A stretch of DNA of 64,000 nucleotides. Origin: UBA4732 sp002404095. GTDB taxonomy: Bacteria > Planctomycetota > Planctomycetia > Gemmatales > Gemmataceae. The stretch is from contig DAIPWT010000002.1 in NCBI GenBank assembly GCA_036783645.1, forward strand, positions 85,966-149,965, written 5' to 3'. This document shows, piece by piece, positions 16,462-25,481 of this stretch. Below the pieces are notes generated by a model that had not been told where the DNA came from, ran no database searches, and saw only the letters and a program-made list of their open reading frames with translations. The first letter of the stretch is position 1. Each line of letters starts with the position of its first letter. Position numbers and translations under genes: made by a program.

Positions 16462-17106
16462 ATGACGCGATTCTTGACCGCCCTCGTCGCTTCCGCCCTG
16501 GTGATCGTCTGCGGCGCCGTCCACGGCTTCTGGAGCGACCGTTGGCAGCAGCCGGTCGAGACGGCCGCTGCCGCCGCTCGCATGGACGCGCTGCCCCTGG
16601 AAGCCGGCGACTGGATCGGCGCTCCCCTCGAAGTAAAAAATCCGCAGACTGGCGGCGTTGCCGGAACGCTTTACCGCCGTTACGAAAACCATCGCACCGG
16701 AGATGCGGCCACCGTCTTCCTCGTGTGCGGCCGGTCCGGTCCGGTTTCGATCCACACCCCCGAGGTGTGCTACGCGGCCGACGGTTTTGTCGTCGGCGCG
16801 AAAAGCAAGACGCCCGTGGGAGACAATGACGCCGCCTTCTTCAGCGCCGACGCCGTGAAAAGCAAAGCGGGCAGCGAAACAAGGTTGCGGATATTTTGGG
16901 GCTGGAATGACGGCAAAGGCTGGACCGCCCCGGACGACGCCCGCTTTACCTATGTCGCCTATCGCCATTCTCCGGTTCTCTACAAGCTGTACGTGCAGCG
17001 CGACCTGAATGGGCCGGCCCAGGCGTCCAGAGAGGAGCCGTGCCAATCCCTTCTCAAAGTGTTGTTGCCCGAACTGGATCGTACGCTTTTCGCTCCGGGT
17101 TCCTGA
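16462..17106 (+). CDS. EpsI/DUF3485 exosortase-associated protein
   Basis: A 214-residue protein with one N-terminal membrane segment or signal (about residues 3-22) and an EpsI-type domain. Typical features are PLEAGDWIG and SIHTPEVCYAADGF (about 96-109) with a conserved Cys, and a C-terminal aromatic-rich stretch YKLYVQRDL. In many bacteria this domain is fused to or adjacent to an exosortase and is required for exopolysaccharide production; its biochemistry is not known. Here it is separate, 68 bases after the Wzz/kinase gene, and shares the plus-strand series with the exosortase. Confidence 0.86.
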   Translation: MTRFLTALVASALVIVCGAVHGFWSDRWQQPVETAAAAARMDALPLEAGDWIGAPLEVKNPQTGGVAGTLYRRYENHRTGDAATVFLVCGRSGPVSIHTPEVCYAADGFVVGAKSKTPVGDNDAAFFSADAVKSKAGSETRLRIFWGWNDGKGWTAPDDARFTYVAYRHSPVLYKLYVQRDLNGPAQASREEPCQSLLKVLLPELDRTLFAPGS

Positions 17107-17140
17107 CCGACGCGGCTGACTTTCCCACTCCGGCGCCAGG

Positions 17141-18040
17141 ATGGGGCCGGAGAGAGAAAGGCGGCCCGTCGCGCTTGATTTCGCTGGGTTCACAATGTTT
17201 TCTGTCTACCGCATGGAGGCGAGACCCTTGCCGAGTCCCATCCAACTTCATCTGGCCGACGCCGTAGCGGCCCCGGCCGATACCCCCATCGCCGTCCGTT
17301 CCCGCCGCGAGCGAACGCCCGCCTCGCGGCCCGTCGTTCGCCCGATCCACGGCTGGTATCTGCCGTGCAAGCAAGCCGTCGATTTCGTCGCAGCCCTGGT
17401 CCTTGGGACGGTCGCCCTGCCGCTCATCGCCGCGTCCGCGCTGATCGTCAAGCTGACCTCGCGCGGCCCCGCGTTCTATACACAAGTCCGCGTCGGCCGC
17501 GCCGGCCGACCATTTACGATTTATAAGATCCGTTCCATGATTCATAACTGCGAGTCGCTGACCGGGCCGCGCTGGTCCATGCCCGGCGACCCGCGCGTGA
17601 CGTGGATCGGTTGGTTCTTGCGAGCCACCCACCTTGATGAATTGCCGCAGTTGCTTAACGTGCTTCGCGGCGACATGAGCCTGATCGGGCCGCGCCCGGA
17701 GCGACCGGAGTTCTTCCCGGAGCTGGAGCGCGAGTTGCCGTCCTACGCGCAGCGCGTGACGGTGCGGCCGGGCGTAACTGGGCTGGCTCAAGTGCAGCTT
17801 CCGCCCGATACCGACCTCGGCAGCGTCCGTCGCAAGCTGGCGCATGACCTCTATTACGTCCAGCATGTCAGCCCCTTGCTGGATCTGCGATTGCTGATTT
17901 GCACCGCGTGCTACGCGGCCGGCGTTCCCTTCTCCTTGTTGAGCCGACTCCTGGGCGTGCCTCGAAGCGGCGTGGTCGAGCGGGCCATGCAAAACGTGCT
18001 GACGGAGCCGGCGCCCGCGCGCCTCCGCATCGGCGCCTGA
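17141..18040 (+). CDS. Initiating sugar transferase (bacterial sugar transferase family)
   Basis: A protein of up to 299 residues of the WcaJ/PssY type, which moves a sugar-1-phosphate onto undecaprenyl phosphate. After a variable N-terminus come one hydrophobic segment (VDFVAALVLGTVALPLIAAS), the basic block YKIRSM, and the hallmark LRGDMSLIGPRPERPEF and RPGVTGLAQV motifs. Only the short form is present, without the four-helix N-terminal membrane domain. The start is uncertain: 17141 is the longest frame, but GGAGG at 17216-17220 supports a TTG at 17228, and ATGs occur at 17195 and 17213. It likely starts repeat-unit assembly for the locus. Confidence 0.9.
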   Translation: MGPERERRPVALDFAGFTMFSVYRMEARPLPSPIQLHLADAVAAPADTPIAVRSRRERTPASRPVVRPIHGWYLPCKQAVDFVAALVLGTVALPLIAASALIVKLTSRGPAFYTQVRVGRAGRPFTIYKIRSMIHNCESLTGPRWSMPGDPRVTWIGWFLRATHLDELPQLLNVLRGDMSLIGPRPERPEFFPELERELPSYAQRVTVRPGVTGLAQVQLPPDTDLGSVRRKLAHDLYYVQHVSPLLDLRLLICTACYAAGVPFSLLSRLLGVPRSGVVERAMQNVLTEPAPARLRIGA

Positions 18041-18061
18041 ACCCGCACAAGGAGTGAGCCA

Positions 18062-19168
18062 ATGAACGATTTGGTTTGCGAACACGAAATGGTGTTGCGA
18101 ATGCCGGCGGTGCGGCCGGGACGCGAGCCGTTTCTTTCGGTGATCGTGCCGGTGCGCAACGAGGAGCGCTACATCGGCGACACGCTCGACCAATTGCTGG
18201 CGCAGCGCTACGACCCGCGCCGCTTTGAGGTCTTGGTGGCCGACGGCGGCTCCACGGACTCCACGCGCGAGATCGTGGCCGATTATGCCCGGCGCCATCC
18301 GCAGGTCCGCTTACTCAAGAATGAGGGCCGGTTGTCGAGCGCGGGCCGTAATGTCGCGGTTCGCGCATCCCGCGGCGAGATTGTGCTATTAGTGGATGGC
18401 CATTGTCGCTTAGACGACCCGTGGCACTTGGCCGAAGCGGCGGGGGCGTTCGCGCGAAGCGGAGCCGATTGCCTGGGCCGGCCGCAATCGCTTGACGTGA
18501 CGGGCGCGGCGGCTTTTCAGCGTGCCGTGGCGGCGGCGCGATTGTCGCGCTTGGGCCATCATCCGAGTTCGCACATCTACTCCGACCGCGAGGGCTTCGT
18601 ACCGCCGCAGAGCGTGGCCGTCGCCTATCGCCGCTCGGTTTTCGAGAAAGTGGGCCTATTCGACGAGGCGTTTGACGCTTGCGAAGACGTGGAGTTCAAC
18701 CACCGCGCGGCCTGCGCCGGCCTGCGCTGCTTCTTTACCCCGCGCGTGGGCGTGACCTACTATCCGCGCGCCACCCTGGCCGGCCTATTCCGGCAGATGA
18801 CGCGCTACGGACGCGGCCGCGTGCGCCTGCTACGCAAGCACCCGGACTCGTTTTCGCTGCCGGGGTTCCTACCGGCGGCGTTCCTATGCGGGGCGGCGTT
18901 CGGACCGCTGACAGCCTTATGTCATCCCCTGCTGACCGTTGCCTACGCCTCAATTATGGCGCTTTACGCTCTCGTATTACTGCTGTTTAGCGTCGGCGTG
19001 TGTGTGCGTCGGCGCGACCCGGCGCTGTTGCCGCTGCTGCCCTTGGTCTTTGCGACCGTCCATGCGGGCGCCGGTTGGGGCGTCTTGGTGGAGGCCGTCG
19101 CCGGCAAGAAGCCGGCCGTCTCGGCGCCGATGCTGCCCGCTGTTTTGCCATTGCGACAGGCCGCTTGA
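18062..19168 (+). CDS. Glycosyltransferase family 2 (ExoA-like)
   Basis: A 368-residue GT-A enzyme with the N-terminal block LSVIVPVRNEERYIGDTL, a nucleotide-binding VADGGSTDST motif and a DGHCRLDD in the position of the DxD metal motif. The acceptor-side DACEDVEFNHRA provides the ED pair. The C-terminal quarter has two to three membrane helices, as in ExoA of succinoglycan synthesis. AAGGAG lies 8 bases before the ATG and the gene follows the sugar transferase by 21 bases. It probably adds an early sugar to the lipid-linked unit on the cytoplasmic face; donor and linkage cannot be told. Confidence 0.88.
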   Translation: MNDLVCEHEMVLRMPAVRPGREPFLSVIVPVRNEERYIGDTLDQLLAQRYDPRRFEVLVADGGSTDSTREIVADYARRHPQVRLLKNEGRLSSAGRNVAVRASRGEIVLLVDGHCRLDDPWHLAEAAGAFARSGADCLGRPQSLDVTGAAAFQRAVAAARLSRLGHHPSSHIYSDREGFVPPQSVAVAYRRSVFEKVGLFDEAFDACEDVEFNHRAACAGLRCFFTPRVGVTYYPRATLAGLFRQMTRYGRGRVRLLRKHPDSFSLPGFLPAAFLCGAAFGPLTALCHPLLTVAYASIMALYALVLLLFSVGVCVRRRDPALLPLLPLVFATVHAGAGWGVLVEAVAGKKPAVSAPMLPAVLPLRQAA

Positions 19169-19192
19169 GCCGGACAACACGGAGGTTTTGCC

Positions 19193-20110
19193 ATGTCCGC
19201 CGACTTGCTCCCTCATCCCGCGACCGTCGCCGTTCCGCCTAACGGCGCGACGACGCTCAACGCCTTGACCATCGATGTGGAAGACTATTTCCACGTTTCC
19301 GGCTTTGAGGGCTGCGTTGACCGATCACGATGGGATGACTTTCCATCGCGCGTCGCGGACAATACGCATCGCATTATGGACGTTCTGGCGGCGGCAGGCG
19401 TTCAGGGCACGTTTTTCGTCCTAGGCTGGGTGGCGGAACGCCGACCGGATCTGGTCAAGGACATTCGCGCGGCAGGCCACGAAATTGGCAGCCACGGCTA
19501 CTGGCACCGGCTGATTTACCGTCAGACGCCGGATGAATTCCGCGCCGATCTGCGCCACGGCCGCGACGTGCTGCAAGACATCCTCGGCGAAACCGTGACG
19601 GCCTATCGGGCGCCGAGCTTCTCCATCACAAGGCAATCGCTCTGGGCATTGGACGTGCTGATCGAGGAAGGTTTCCTTGTGGACTCCAGTATCTACCCGA
19701 CGCGGCATGACCGTTACGGCATCCCCGGCGCGCCGCTGGAACCACACCGCATCGAACGGCCGGCCGGTACGCTTTGGGAGTTTTCGCCTCCGGTATACCG
19801 CTGCGCCGGTTATCCCCTGGCCGTTGGCGGCGGCGGCTGGTTTCGGCTCTATCCCTACGCCGTCACCCGCGGCTGCTTGAGGGCCGTCAACCGCGCGGGC
19901 CGGCCGTTTGCGGTCTACCTGCATCCGTGGGAACTTGATCCCGAGCAGCCGCGGCTGGCCCCCGGACGCATGGCCGCCTTCCGGCACTACGTAAACCTGC
20001 GGCGGACTGAAGCGCGGCTGACGCAGTTATTGCGGGACTTTCGCTTCGGCACGTTGTCTGAATCCCTAGCTACTTGGCGGCACGAAGGAGTCCTCGCCGC
20101 CGCCGCCTAA
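19193..20110 (+). CDS. XrtA-type polysaccharide deacetylase (NodB fold, DUF3473)
   Basis: A 305-residue deacetylase. The motif TIDVEDYFHVSGFE near residue 25 is characteristic of the PEP-CTERM/exosortase-linked deacetylase subfamily. The metal site is formed by the Asp of DVED and histidines in GHEIGSHGYWH; the later block is YRAPSFSIT and the C-terminal DUF3473 part contains LHPWELDPEQPR. It removes N- or O-acetyl groups from polysaccharide. No signal peptide is visible, so it probably acts in the cytoplasm or on a membrane intermediate. Its presence ties this locus to the exosortase at 12968. Confidence 0.9.
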   Translation: MSADLLPHPATVAVPPNGATTLNALTIDVEDYFHVSGFEGCVDRSRWDDFPSRVADNTHRIMDVLAAAGVQGTFFVLGWVAERRPDLVKDIRAAGHEIGSHGYWHRLIYRQTPDEFRADLRHGRDVLQDILGETVTAYRAPSFSITRQSLWALDVLIEEGFLVDSSIYPTRHDRYGIPGAPLEPHRIERPAGTLWEFSPPVYRCAGYPLAVGGGGWFRLYPYAVTRGCLRAVNRAGRPFAVYLHPWELDPEQPRLAPGRMAAFRHYVNLRRTEARLTQLLRDFRFGTLSESLATWRHEGVLAAAA

Positions 20111-20148
20111 ACCGTTTTAACCCCACTTGAACAGCCCCGGTGATTCGC

Positions 20149-21447
20149 ATGACCACCACGATGTCGCCTCCCATCCCCGAAATCCTCGAAACGCCGCTTG
20201 CGGCATCGCGGACTCATCGCCCCCTTAATGTCGTCATTGTGGACGAGGAATTGCCGTACCCGCCGACTTCCGGCAAGCGAATCCGCACGCTCAACCTCAC
20301 GCTGCGCCTCGCGCGGCGACATCGCATCACCTATATTTGCCACCGTAATAGCGACCCAGCCGAAGCGCGTCAAGCGACGGACTTCTTTAGAGATCAGGGG
20401 ATCGCCGCCCGTACCGTGGACTGGTCGCCGCCCCCAAAGTCGGGCGCGGCGTTCTACGCCCGGCTCGCCGCCAACCTGCTGTCGCCGCTGCCGTATTCGG
20501 CGGTTTCGCATGACAGCCAGCCGCTGCGACAGGCGCTGCGCGAACACGCCGCGTCGCATCCGGTCGATCTCTGGCACTGCGAATGGACGCCTTACGTGCA
20601 GGCGGTGCGCGGCCTGCCGAAAGGCCGAAGACTGGTGGTAGCGCATAACGTCGAGTCGGTCATCTGGCGCCGTTATTACGAAACGGAACCTCATCCGCTG
20701 CGGCGCTGGTACGTCGGCGGCCAGTGGCGAAAATTTGAGCGCTTCGAGCGGCAGGTGATGGGCGAGGTGGATCGCGCCGTGGCGGTCAGCAGCCTGGACG
20801 CGGAACGGCTGCGCCGTGACTTTGGCGCCCGGCGAGTGGACGTGGTGGAAAACGGGGTCGATCCCGCCTATTTCCGACCTCAAAATACTCAAAGGGAGCC
20901 GGCGCAGCTGCTCTTTCTTGGCAGCCTCGACTGGCGGCCCAACCTTGACGGCGTGCGTTTGCTGCTCGACCGTGTATTCCCGGCGGTGCGCGCGACTGTG
21001 CCGTCGGCGCGGCTCTGCCTGGTAGGTCGTCATCCGCCGACGTGGTTGAAACAGGCGTCGGCCGCGCCCGGCGTCGAACTACACGCCGACTTGCCCGACG
21101 TGCGGCCGCAGCTGGCCCGCTGTGGCATGATGGTGGTGCCGCTGCGGATCGGCGGCGGGTCGCGGCTGAAAATCCTTGAAGCGCTTGCGTCCAACACCCC
21201 CGTCGTGTCCACGCGCGTCGGTGCCGAGGGGTTGGAGCTGGAACCGGAACGACACCTGACCGTTGTCGAAGACGTTGAAGATCTGCCAGGGGCGATAATC
21301 CGAGCCGTTCGTGAACCCGCCGCGATGGCGAGCCAGGCGGAACGCGGGCGCGAGGCGGTGTTGGCGCGTTACGGCTGGGACGCTTTGGCGGATCAGATGG
21401 ACCGTGTGTGGATCGACTGCGTTGCGGGACAATCGCTATCGGTTTAG
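20149..21447 (+). CDS. Glycosyltransferase, GT-B (family 4-like)
   Basis: A protein of about 432 residues. The N-terminal Rossmann half begins VVIVDEELPYPPTSGKRIRT; the C-terminal half has FLGSLDWRPNLDGV and the donor-binding block PLRIGGGSRLKILEALA. This matches glycosyltransferases often found in exosortase/PEP-CTERM polysaccharide loci. A GTG at 20140 in the same frame is possible, but the ATG at 20149 is taken; neither has a strong ribosome-binding site. It follows the deacetylase by 38 bases. Sugar and linkage are unknown. Confidence 0.85.
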   Translation: MTTTMSPPIPEILETPLAASRTHRPLNVVIVDEELPYPPTSGKRIRTLNLTLRLARRHRITYICHRNSDPAEARQATDFFRDQGIAARTVDWSPPPKSGAAFYARLAANLLSPLPYSAVSHDSQPLRQALREHAASHPVDLWHCEWTPYVQAVRGLPKGRRLVVAHNVESVIWRRYYETEPHPLRRWYVGGQWRKFERFERQVMGEVDRAVAVSSLDAERLRRDFGARRVDVVENGVDPAYFRPQNTQREPAQLLFLGSLDWRPNLDGVRLLLDRVFPAVRATVPSARLCLVGRHPPTWLKQASAAPGVELHADLPDVRPQLARCGMMVVPLRIGGGSRLKILEALASNTPVVSTRVGAEGLELEPERHLTVVEDVEDLPGAIIRAVREPAAMASQAERGREAVLARYGWDALADQMDRVWIDCVAGQSLSV

Positions 21448-21486
21448 GGCGCCAGTACGGCGGTCCAACAGGGAAGAGCGACCGGC

Positions 21487-22710
21487 ATGAACATCGTACA
21501 CCTAATGGCGTCCACGTTTTACGGCGGGCCGGAGCGGCAGATACTTGGCTTGGCTCGCGCCCTCGCGCCGGCCGACCACACCGCCGTCCTGACGTTCGTG
21601 GAAGGCGGCCGCTGTCGGGCCTTCCTGGTGGAAGCGAGAAGACAGGGCGTTGAGGCGGCGGCCGTTGACCACGATACCCCGTATTTGCGCGCCGCGGTTG
21701 CCGATTTGACGACCGAGCTGAGGCGACGCAAAGGCGACGTCCTTCTCTGTCACGGCTACAAAGCGGACCTTTTGGGTCGTCTGGCGGCGCGGCGCGTCGG
21801 CGTACCTGTCGTGAGTGTGTCGCGCGGCTGGACGGGAGAAAACGGCCGCGTTCGACTGTACGAAGCGGTGGACCGCTTTCATCTGCGGTGGATGGATCAG
21901 GTCGTCTGCGTCTCCGAGGCGCAGGCGCGGAAGGCGCGACGAACCGGCGTTCGACGGGACCGCGTGCGCGTGATTTATAACTCCGTCGATCCAGAACGAT
22001 TTTACGATCTCGACGCTATTTATAGGGTCAAACTGCTCCGCTGCTTCAAGAGCGCTCCCACGCGGATCGTCGGCGCGGCCGGCCGGCTTAGCCCCGAAAA
22101 AGGCTTCGACGTACTGATCGAGGCGGCGCGGAGCGTCGTGAAGAAAGACCCATCGGTCGGCTTCGTGGTTTTCGGCGACGGTGTCTGCCGCGACAAATTA
22201 GTCCGGCAAATCAAGGCCGCCGGCCTTACGGGATCGTTCGCGCTCGGCGGCTTTCGCGCCGACCTGGATCGTTTTTTGCCCTTTTTCGATCTGTTGGCTC
22301 TTCCTTCCTACACCGAGGGAATGCCGAACGTGGTGCTAGAGGCTTTCGCGGCCGGCGTTCCAGTGGTGTCCACGGCCGTCGGCGGCACGCCGGAAGTGGT
22401 GGAAGACGGGGTCAGCGGCTTCCTTGTTCCCGCGGGAGACGCGGACGCATTGGCCGGACGGATTGGCGATGCGCTGGAATCGGAAGACCGGCTGCGCGAC
22501 ATGGGAATGCAGGGCCGGCAGCGGGTCCACGACCATTTTACGTTTGCCGCCCAGGCGCGCCAGTATCGTCGCCTTTTCCAGGAACTGAAGTCGGCGCCGT
22601 TGACGCCGGCCGACGCGCCTCCCGCAAAGGCGGCGGCGACTCGCGCCCCGAATGACTTGGCCGACAATGACGATCTCATACACAACGCGTCAATGACATG
22701 CAAACCTTGA
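21487..22710 (+). CDS. Glycosyltransferase family 4
   Basis: A 407-residue GT-B enzyme. Motifs: MNIVHLMASTFYGGPERQ at the start, GAAGRLSPEKGFDVLI in the donor domain, and PSYTEGMPNVVLEAFAAG holding the EX7E signature, followed by VSTAVGGTPEVV. It is probably cytoplasmic and adds one sugar to the lipid-linked repeat unit. Its last 13 bases overlap the start of the next gene in another frame, so the two are translationally coupled. The C-terminal 35 residues are Ala/Pro/Asp-rich and outside the fold. Confidence 0.88.
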   Translation: MNIVHLMASTFYGGPERQILGLARALAPADHTAVLTFVEGGRCRAFLVEARRQGVEAAAVDHDTPYLRAAVADLTTELRRRKGDVLLCHGYKADLLGRLAARRVGVPVVSVSRGWTGENGRVRLYEAVDRFHLRWMDQVVCVSEAQARKARRTGVRRDRVRVIYNSVDPERFYDLDAIYRVKLLRCFKSAPTRIVGAAGRLSPEKGFDVLIEAARSVVKKDPSVGFVVFGDGVCRDKLVRQIKAAGLTGSFALGGFRADLDRFLPFFDLLALPSYTEGMPNVVLEAFAAGVPVVSTAVGGTPEVVEDGVSGFLVPAGDADALAGRIGDALESEDRLRDMGMQGRQRVHDHFTFAAQARQYRRLFQELKSAPLTPADAPPAKAAATRAPNDLADNDDLIHNASMTCKP

Positions 22711-23864
22711 CCGAGACGAAAACTCTGGAATTGGCGACCTCTGCCGCAGCGGAAGCGGCGCCGGACCCGGTGCGCGTTTGCTTCCTGATCGACGACCTAG
22801 CGGCGGCCGGCACGGAGTCGCAACTGCTGGCGTTGATCGACCGCCTCGACCGCGGCCGCGTCCAGCCTTACCTTTGCCTGCTCCGCGGCCAAGGCTCTGG
22901 CTCGCGTGCGTTGGAGCCTGAGAATTGCCCAGTTTGGCGGATGGGCGTCGGCTCCCTGTGCCGGCCCGCGACGCTTGTTCAAGCGATGCGTTTTATCCGT
23001 TTTCTACGACGCGAGCGCATTGACGTGGTGCAAGCGTACTTTCCCGACAGCGCATACTTTGGCCTGCCGGCCGCATGGCTTGCCGGCGTCCCGCACCGCC
23101 TGCGGACGCGCAACAACCTCGGTCACTGGCTGACGCCGCTGCACCGTCGGTTGGGGCGACTGCTCAATCGGATCGGGACGGGCACGGTAGTCAACTGCGC
23201 CGCCGCTCGGAATGCCCTCCTTGCCGCCGAGGGGGCGCACGCCAACACGGTGACAATCCTGGAAAACGGCGTCGATCACGGGCGTTTCCTGGCCGTGCCG
23301 CCGCTATCAGTCCGAACCGGCGTCGGCGGACGCACCATAGGCGCGGCGGCCAATTTGCGACCGGTGAAGGGCCTCGATCTCTTGCTTGACGCCGCGGCTC
23401 TATTGTCAAGCGACCATCCCGATCTGGTATGTCAGATAGCCGGTGAGGGGGAAATGCACGGCGCCTTGGAAGAGTCGGCCCGACGGCATGGGCTAGCGGA
23501 TCGGCTCCATCTTCTGGGTTCCGTCGCGGACGTGCCGACGTTCCTGAGCGGGCTGGACATTGCCGTCCTGCCGTCGCGGTCGGAGGGCATGTCCAATGCC
23601 CTTCTGGAGTACATGGCGGCGGGCCGCCCCGTTGTGGCCACGGCGGTTGGCGCGGCGGCGGAGTTAATCGACGACGGCGTTCACGGCCTTCTCGTTCCGC
23701 CCAACGACGCCAGGAAATTGGCTGAGGCGATTGACCGCTTGCTGAAGAATCCCGGCTTGGCGAAGCACATGGGAGATGCGGCCAGGCGTCGTGTCCGCGA
23801 GCGGTATAGCCGCGAGGCAATGGTTGAACGCTTTACGGACTTTTACGAGCGTTTAAGCGCCTAA
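22698..23864 (+). CDS. Glycosyltransferase family 4
   Basis: A 388-residue GT-B enzyme. It begins a short variable leader then VCFLIDDLAAAGTESQLL, with the donor-domain blocks ANLRPVKGLDLLL and PSRSEGMSNALLEYMAAGR (EX7E). It overlaps the preceding glycosyltransferase gene by 13 bases. Its similarity in layout to that gene suggests an old duplication, but the N-terminal halves are very different, so acceptors probably differ. Confidence 0.88.
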   Translation: MQTLTETKTLELATSAAAEAAPDPVRVCFLIDDLAAAGTESQLLALIDRLDRGRVQPYLCLLRGQGSGSRALEPENCPVWRMGVGSLCRPATLVQAMRFIRFLRRERIDVVQAYFPDSAYFGLPAAWLAGVPHRLRTRNNLGHWLTPLHRRLGRLLNRIGTGTVVNCAAARNALLAAEGAHANTVTILENGVDHGRFLAVPPLSVRTGVGGRTIGAAANLRPVKGLDLLLDAAALLSSDHPDLVCQIAGEGEMHGALEESARRHGLADRLHLLGSVADVPTFLSGLDIAVLPSRSEGMSNALLEYMAAGRPVVATAVGAAAELIDDGVHGLLVPPNDARKLAEAIDRLLKNPGLAKHMGDAARRRVRERYSREAMVERFTDFYERLSA

Positions 23865-23884
23865 CAACCTGGAGGAACATCAAG

Positions 23885-25471
23885 ATGTCCGTTGTAACGA
23901 ATAACATTCTGAAACCGGCCGAGTACGGCGCCGCCCCGCGCTGGCTGACCGACGGCCGCATCCTCGCTCTGGTCGAATTCGCGGCCGGCGCCGCCGCGGT
24001 CATTGTTCTCGCGTCGCTGGGCGTCGTGGTGATCGGCCACCTTACCGACCGCTATCATCTCAATTTCGCCACCGGCGTTTACGCCGCTCTGGCTGCGCGC
24101 CTCAACGACGGCGTTTTGTACCCTTCGCTGTACGACGGCGCCCACTACGGCGGCACTCGCTACATGCCATTGTTTTTCGTCCTTCACGCCGGCCTTGCCC
24201 GCTTCACCGGCGAATACATTCTTTCAGGTAAGCTGATCGCGCTTGCCCTTTCAATCGTTCTGTGCATTCAGCTTTACCGCATCGTCCGCGGCTTCGGTTG
24301 CGGCCGCGGCGTCGCTCTCGCGCTCGCCAGCCTCGGCGTAGTCACGCAATCGGGCTATCTTGTCGCCACAAGCATCCGGGCCGACTTGCTGGCGGTGGTG
24401 TTGCAATTGGCCGCGCTACAACTGGTGCGCGGCGGCGACTCGGCGCCACGGGCCGCGGGCGCCGGCGTACTATGTACGCTGGCCTTGCTCGCCAAGTTCA
24501 CGGCCGCTTGGGCGCCGGCCGCAATCCTCATCGCCTATTTCGTGAAGCATCGACGCGCCAGCGTTATCTTCCTAGCGACTTGGCTCGGTACGTTGGCCCT
24601 CGCGCTGGTCTGCCTCCACCTGGGCACGTCCGGCCGGATGCTCGACAGCTTCCGCGCCGGGGCCGTCCAGAATGTGGGAGTTGTAAGCATCCTGAAGTCG
24701 CCGATTGCTTTTCTCGCCCGTCTTGGCCGCGGCGGCGCGGCGGAAGCGTTTCTCATCCCATTGGCGATTCTGGAATGCGTCCTCGCCGTTCGGCAGCGCC
24801 GATTTACGATCTATCATGGCGGGTTACTGCTCTCACTGCCGATCCTCTTGGTTATTTTCACCGATCTGGGCGCCGACTTTAACCACCTGCTCGATTTGGT
24901 CGTGTTAGCCATTCCGCTGGCCGGATCGTTGTGGGCGTCCTTGCCTTCGACCGACCGCGCTCATGTGGCGGTGCGCGCGGGTTTGGCGGTGGCCGTTTGC
25001 TGGGTGCTATTCATGTGCTGGACCGCGATGCTCGGTAATCCCCTCCGCGACGTGGCGACCGCATGGATCAGGCACGCTAAGACTGGCTTCCCGGCCAAGC
25101 CCCTCGCCGGTCTGGTGTCCGACGACGCCACTCTCCTTTGCGAAGACCCCTGGATTCCCGTCTCGCGCAACCAGGCGCCGACGATTATCGACCCTTACGC
25201 TGTTGCCTGCATGACGCGGACGCATCCCCAATTGTACGCCGACCTCGTGAGGCGGATCGAAGACGGGGCGTTCGATCAGGTCGTATTGCGACTGCACGGC
25301 GGCGAATTCGACCCTAGTGAAGAAGGGGAATGGGAAGATCGCACCCTCGGCCTGCCTGTCATAAACGCCGTGCGAAAGCACTACGAAGTTCAGAAGCAAG
25401 CCGAGGGATACCTCATCTACACTCCGCGCGGCCGCGCCAAGCCAGTGGGCACGCAACGCGCCGCCAACTGA
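23885..25471 (+). CDS. Polytopic membrane protein, GT-C glycosyltransferase-like
   Basis: A 528-residue protein with about nine to eleven hydrophobic segments between residues 30 and 385 and a soluble C-terminal domain of roughly 140 residues. The first large loop holds LYPSLYDGAHYGGTRYMPLF, the pattern seen in GT39/ArnT-like transferases that use polyprenyl-phosphate sugars outside the membrane. A clear catalytic DE or DD pair is not obvious in the first loop, so activity is uncertain. It follows the preceding glycosyltransferase by 20 bases with GGAGG before the ATG. It shares its general layout with the convergent gene at 27920. Confidence 0.72.
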   Translation: MSVVTNNILKPAEYGAAPRWLTDGRILALVEFAAGAAAVIVLASLGVVVIGHLTDRYHLNFATGVYAALAARLNDGVLYPSLYDGAHYGGTRYMPLFFVLHAGLARFTGEYILSGKLIALALSIVLCIQLYRIVRGFGCGRGVALALASLGVVTQSGYLVATSIRADLLAVVLQLAALQLVRGGDSAPRAAGAGVLCTLALLAKFTAAWAPAAILIAYFVKHRRASVIFLATWLGTLALALVCLHLGTSGRMLDSFRAGAVQNVGVVSILKSPIAFLARLGRGGAAEAFLIPLAILECVLAVRQRRFTIYHGGLLLSLPILLVIFTDLGADFNHLLDLVVLAIPLAGSLWASLPSTDRAHVAVRAGLAVAVCWVLFMCWTAMLGNPLRDVATAWIRHAKTGFPAKPLAGLVSDDATLLCEDPWIPVSRNQAPTIIDPYAVACMTRTHPQLYADLVRRIEDGAFDQVVLRLHGGEFDPSEEGEWEDRTLGLPVINAVRKHYEVQKQAEGYLIYTPRGRAKPVGTQRAAN

Positions 25472-25481
25472 GGAGACATCA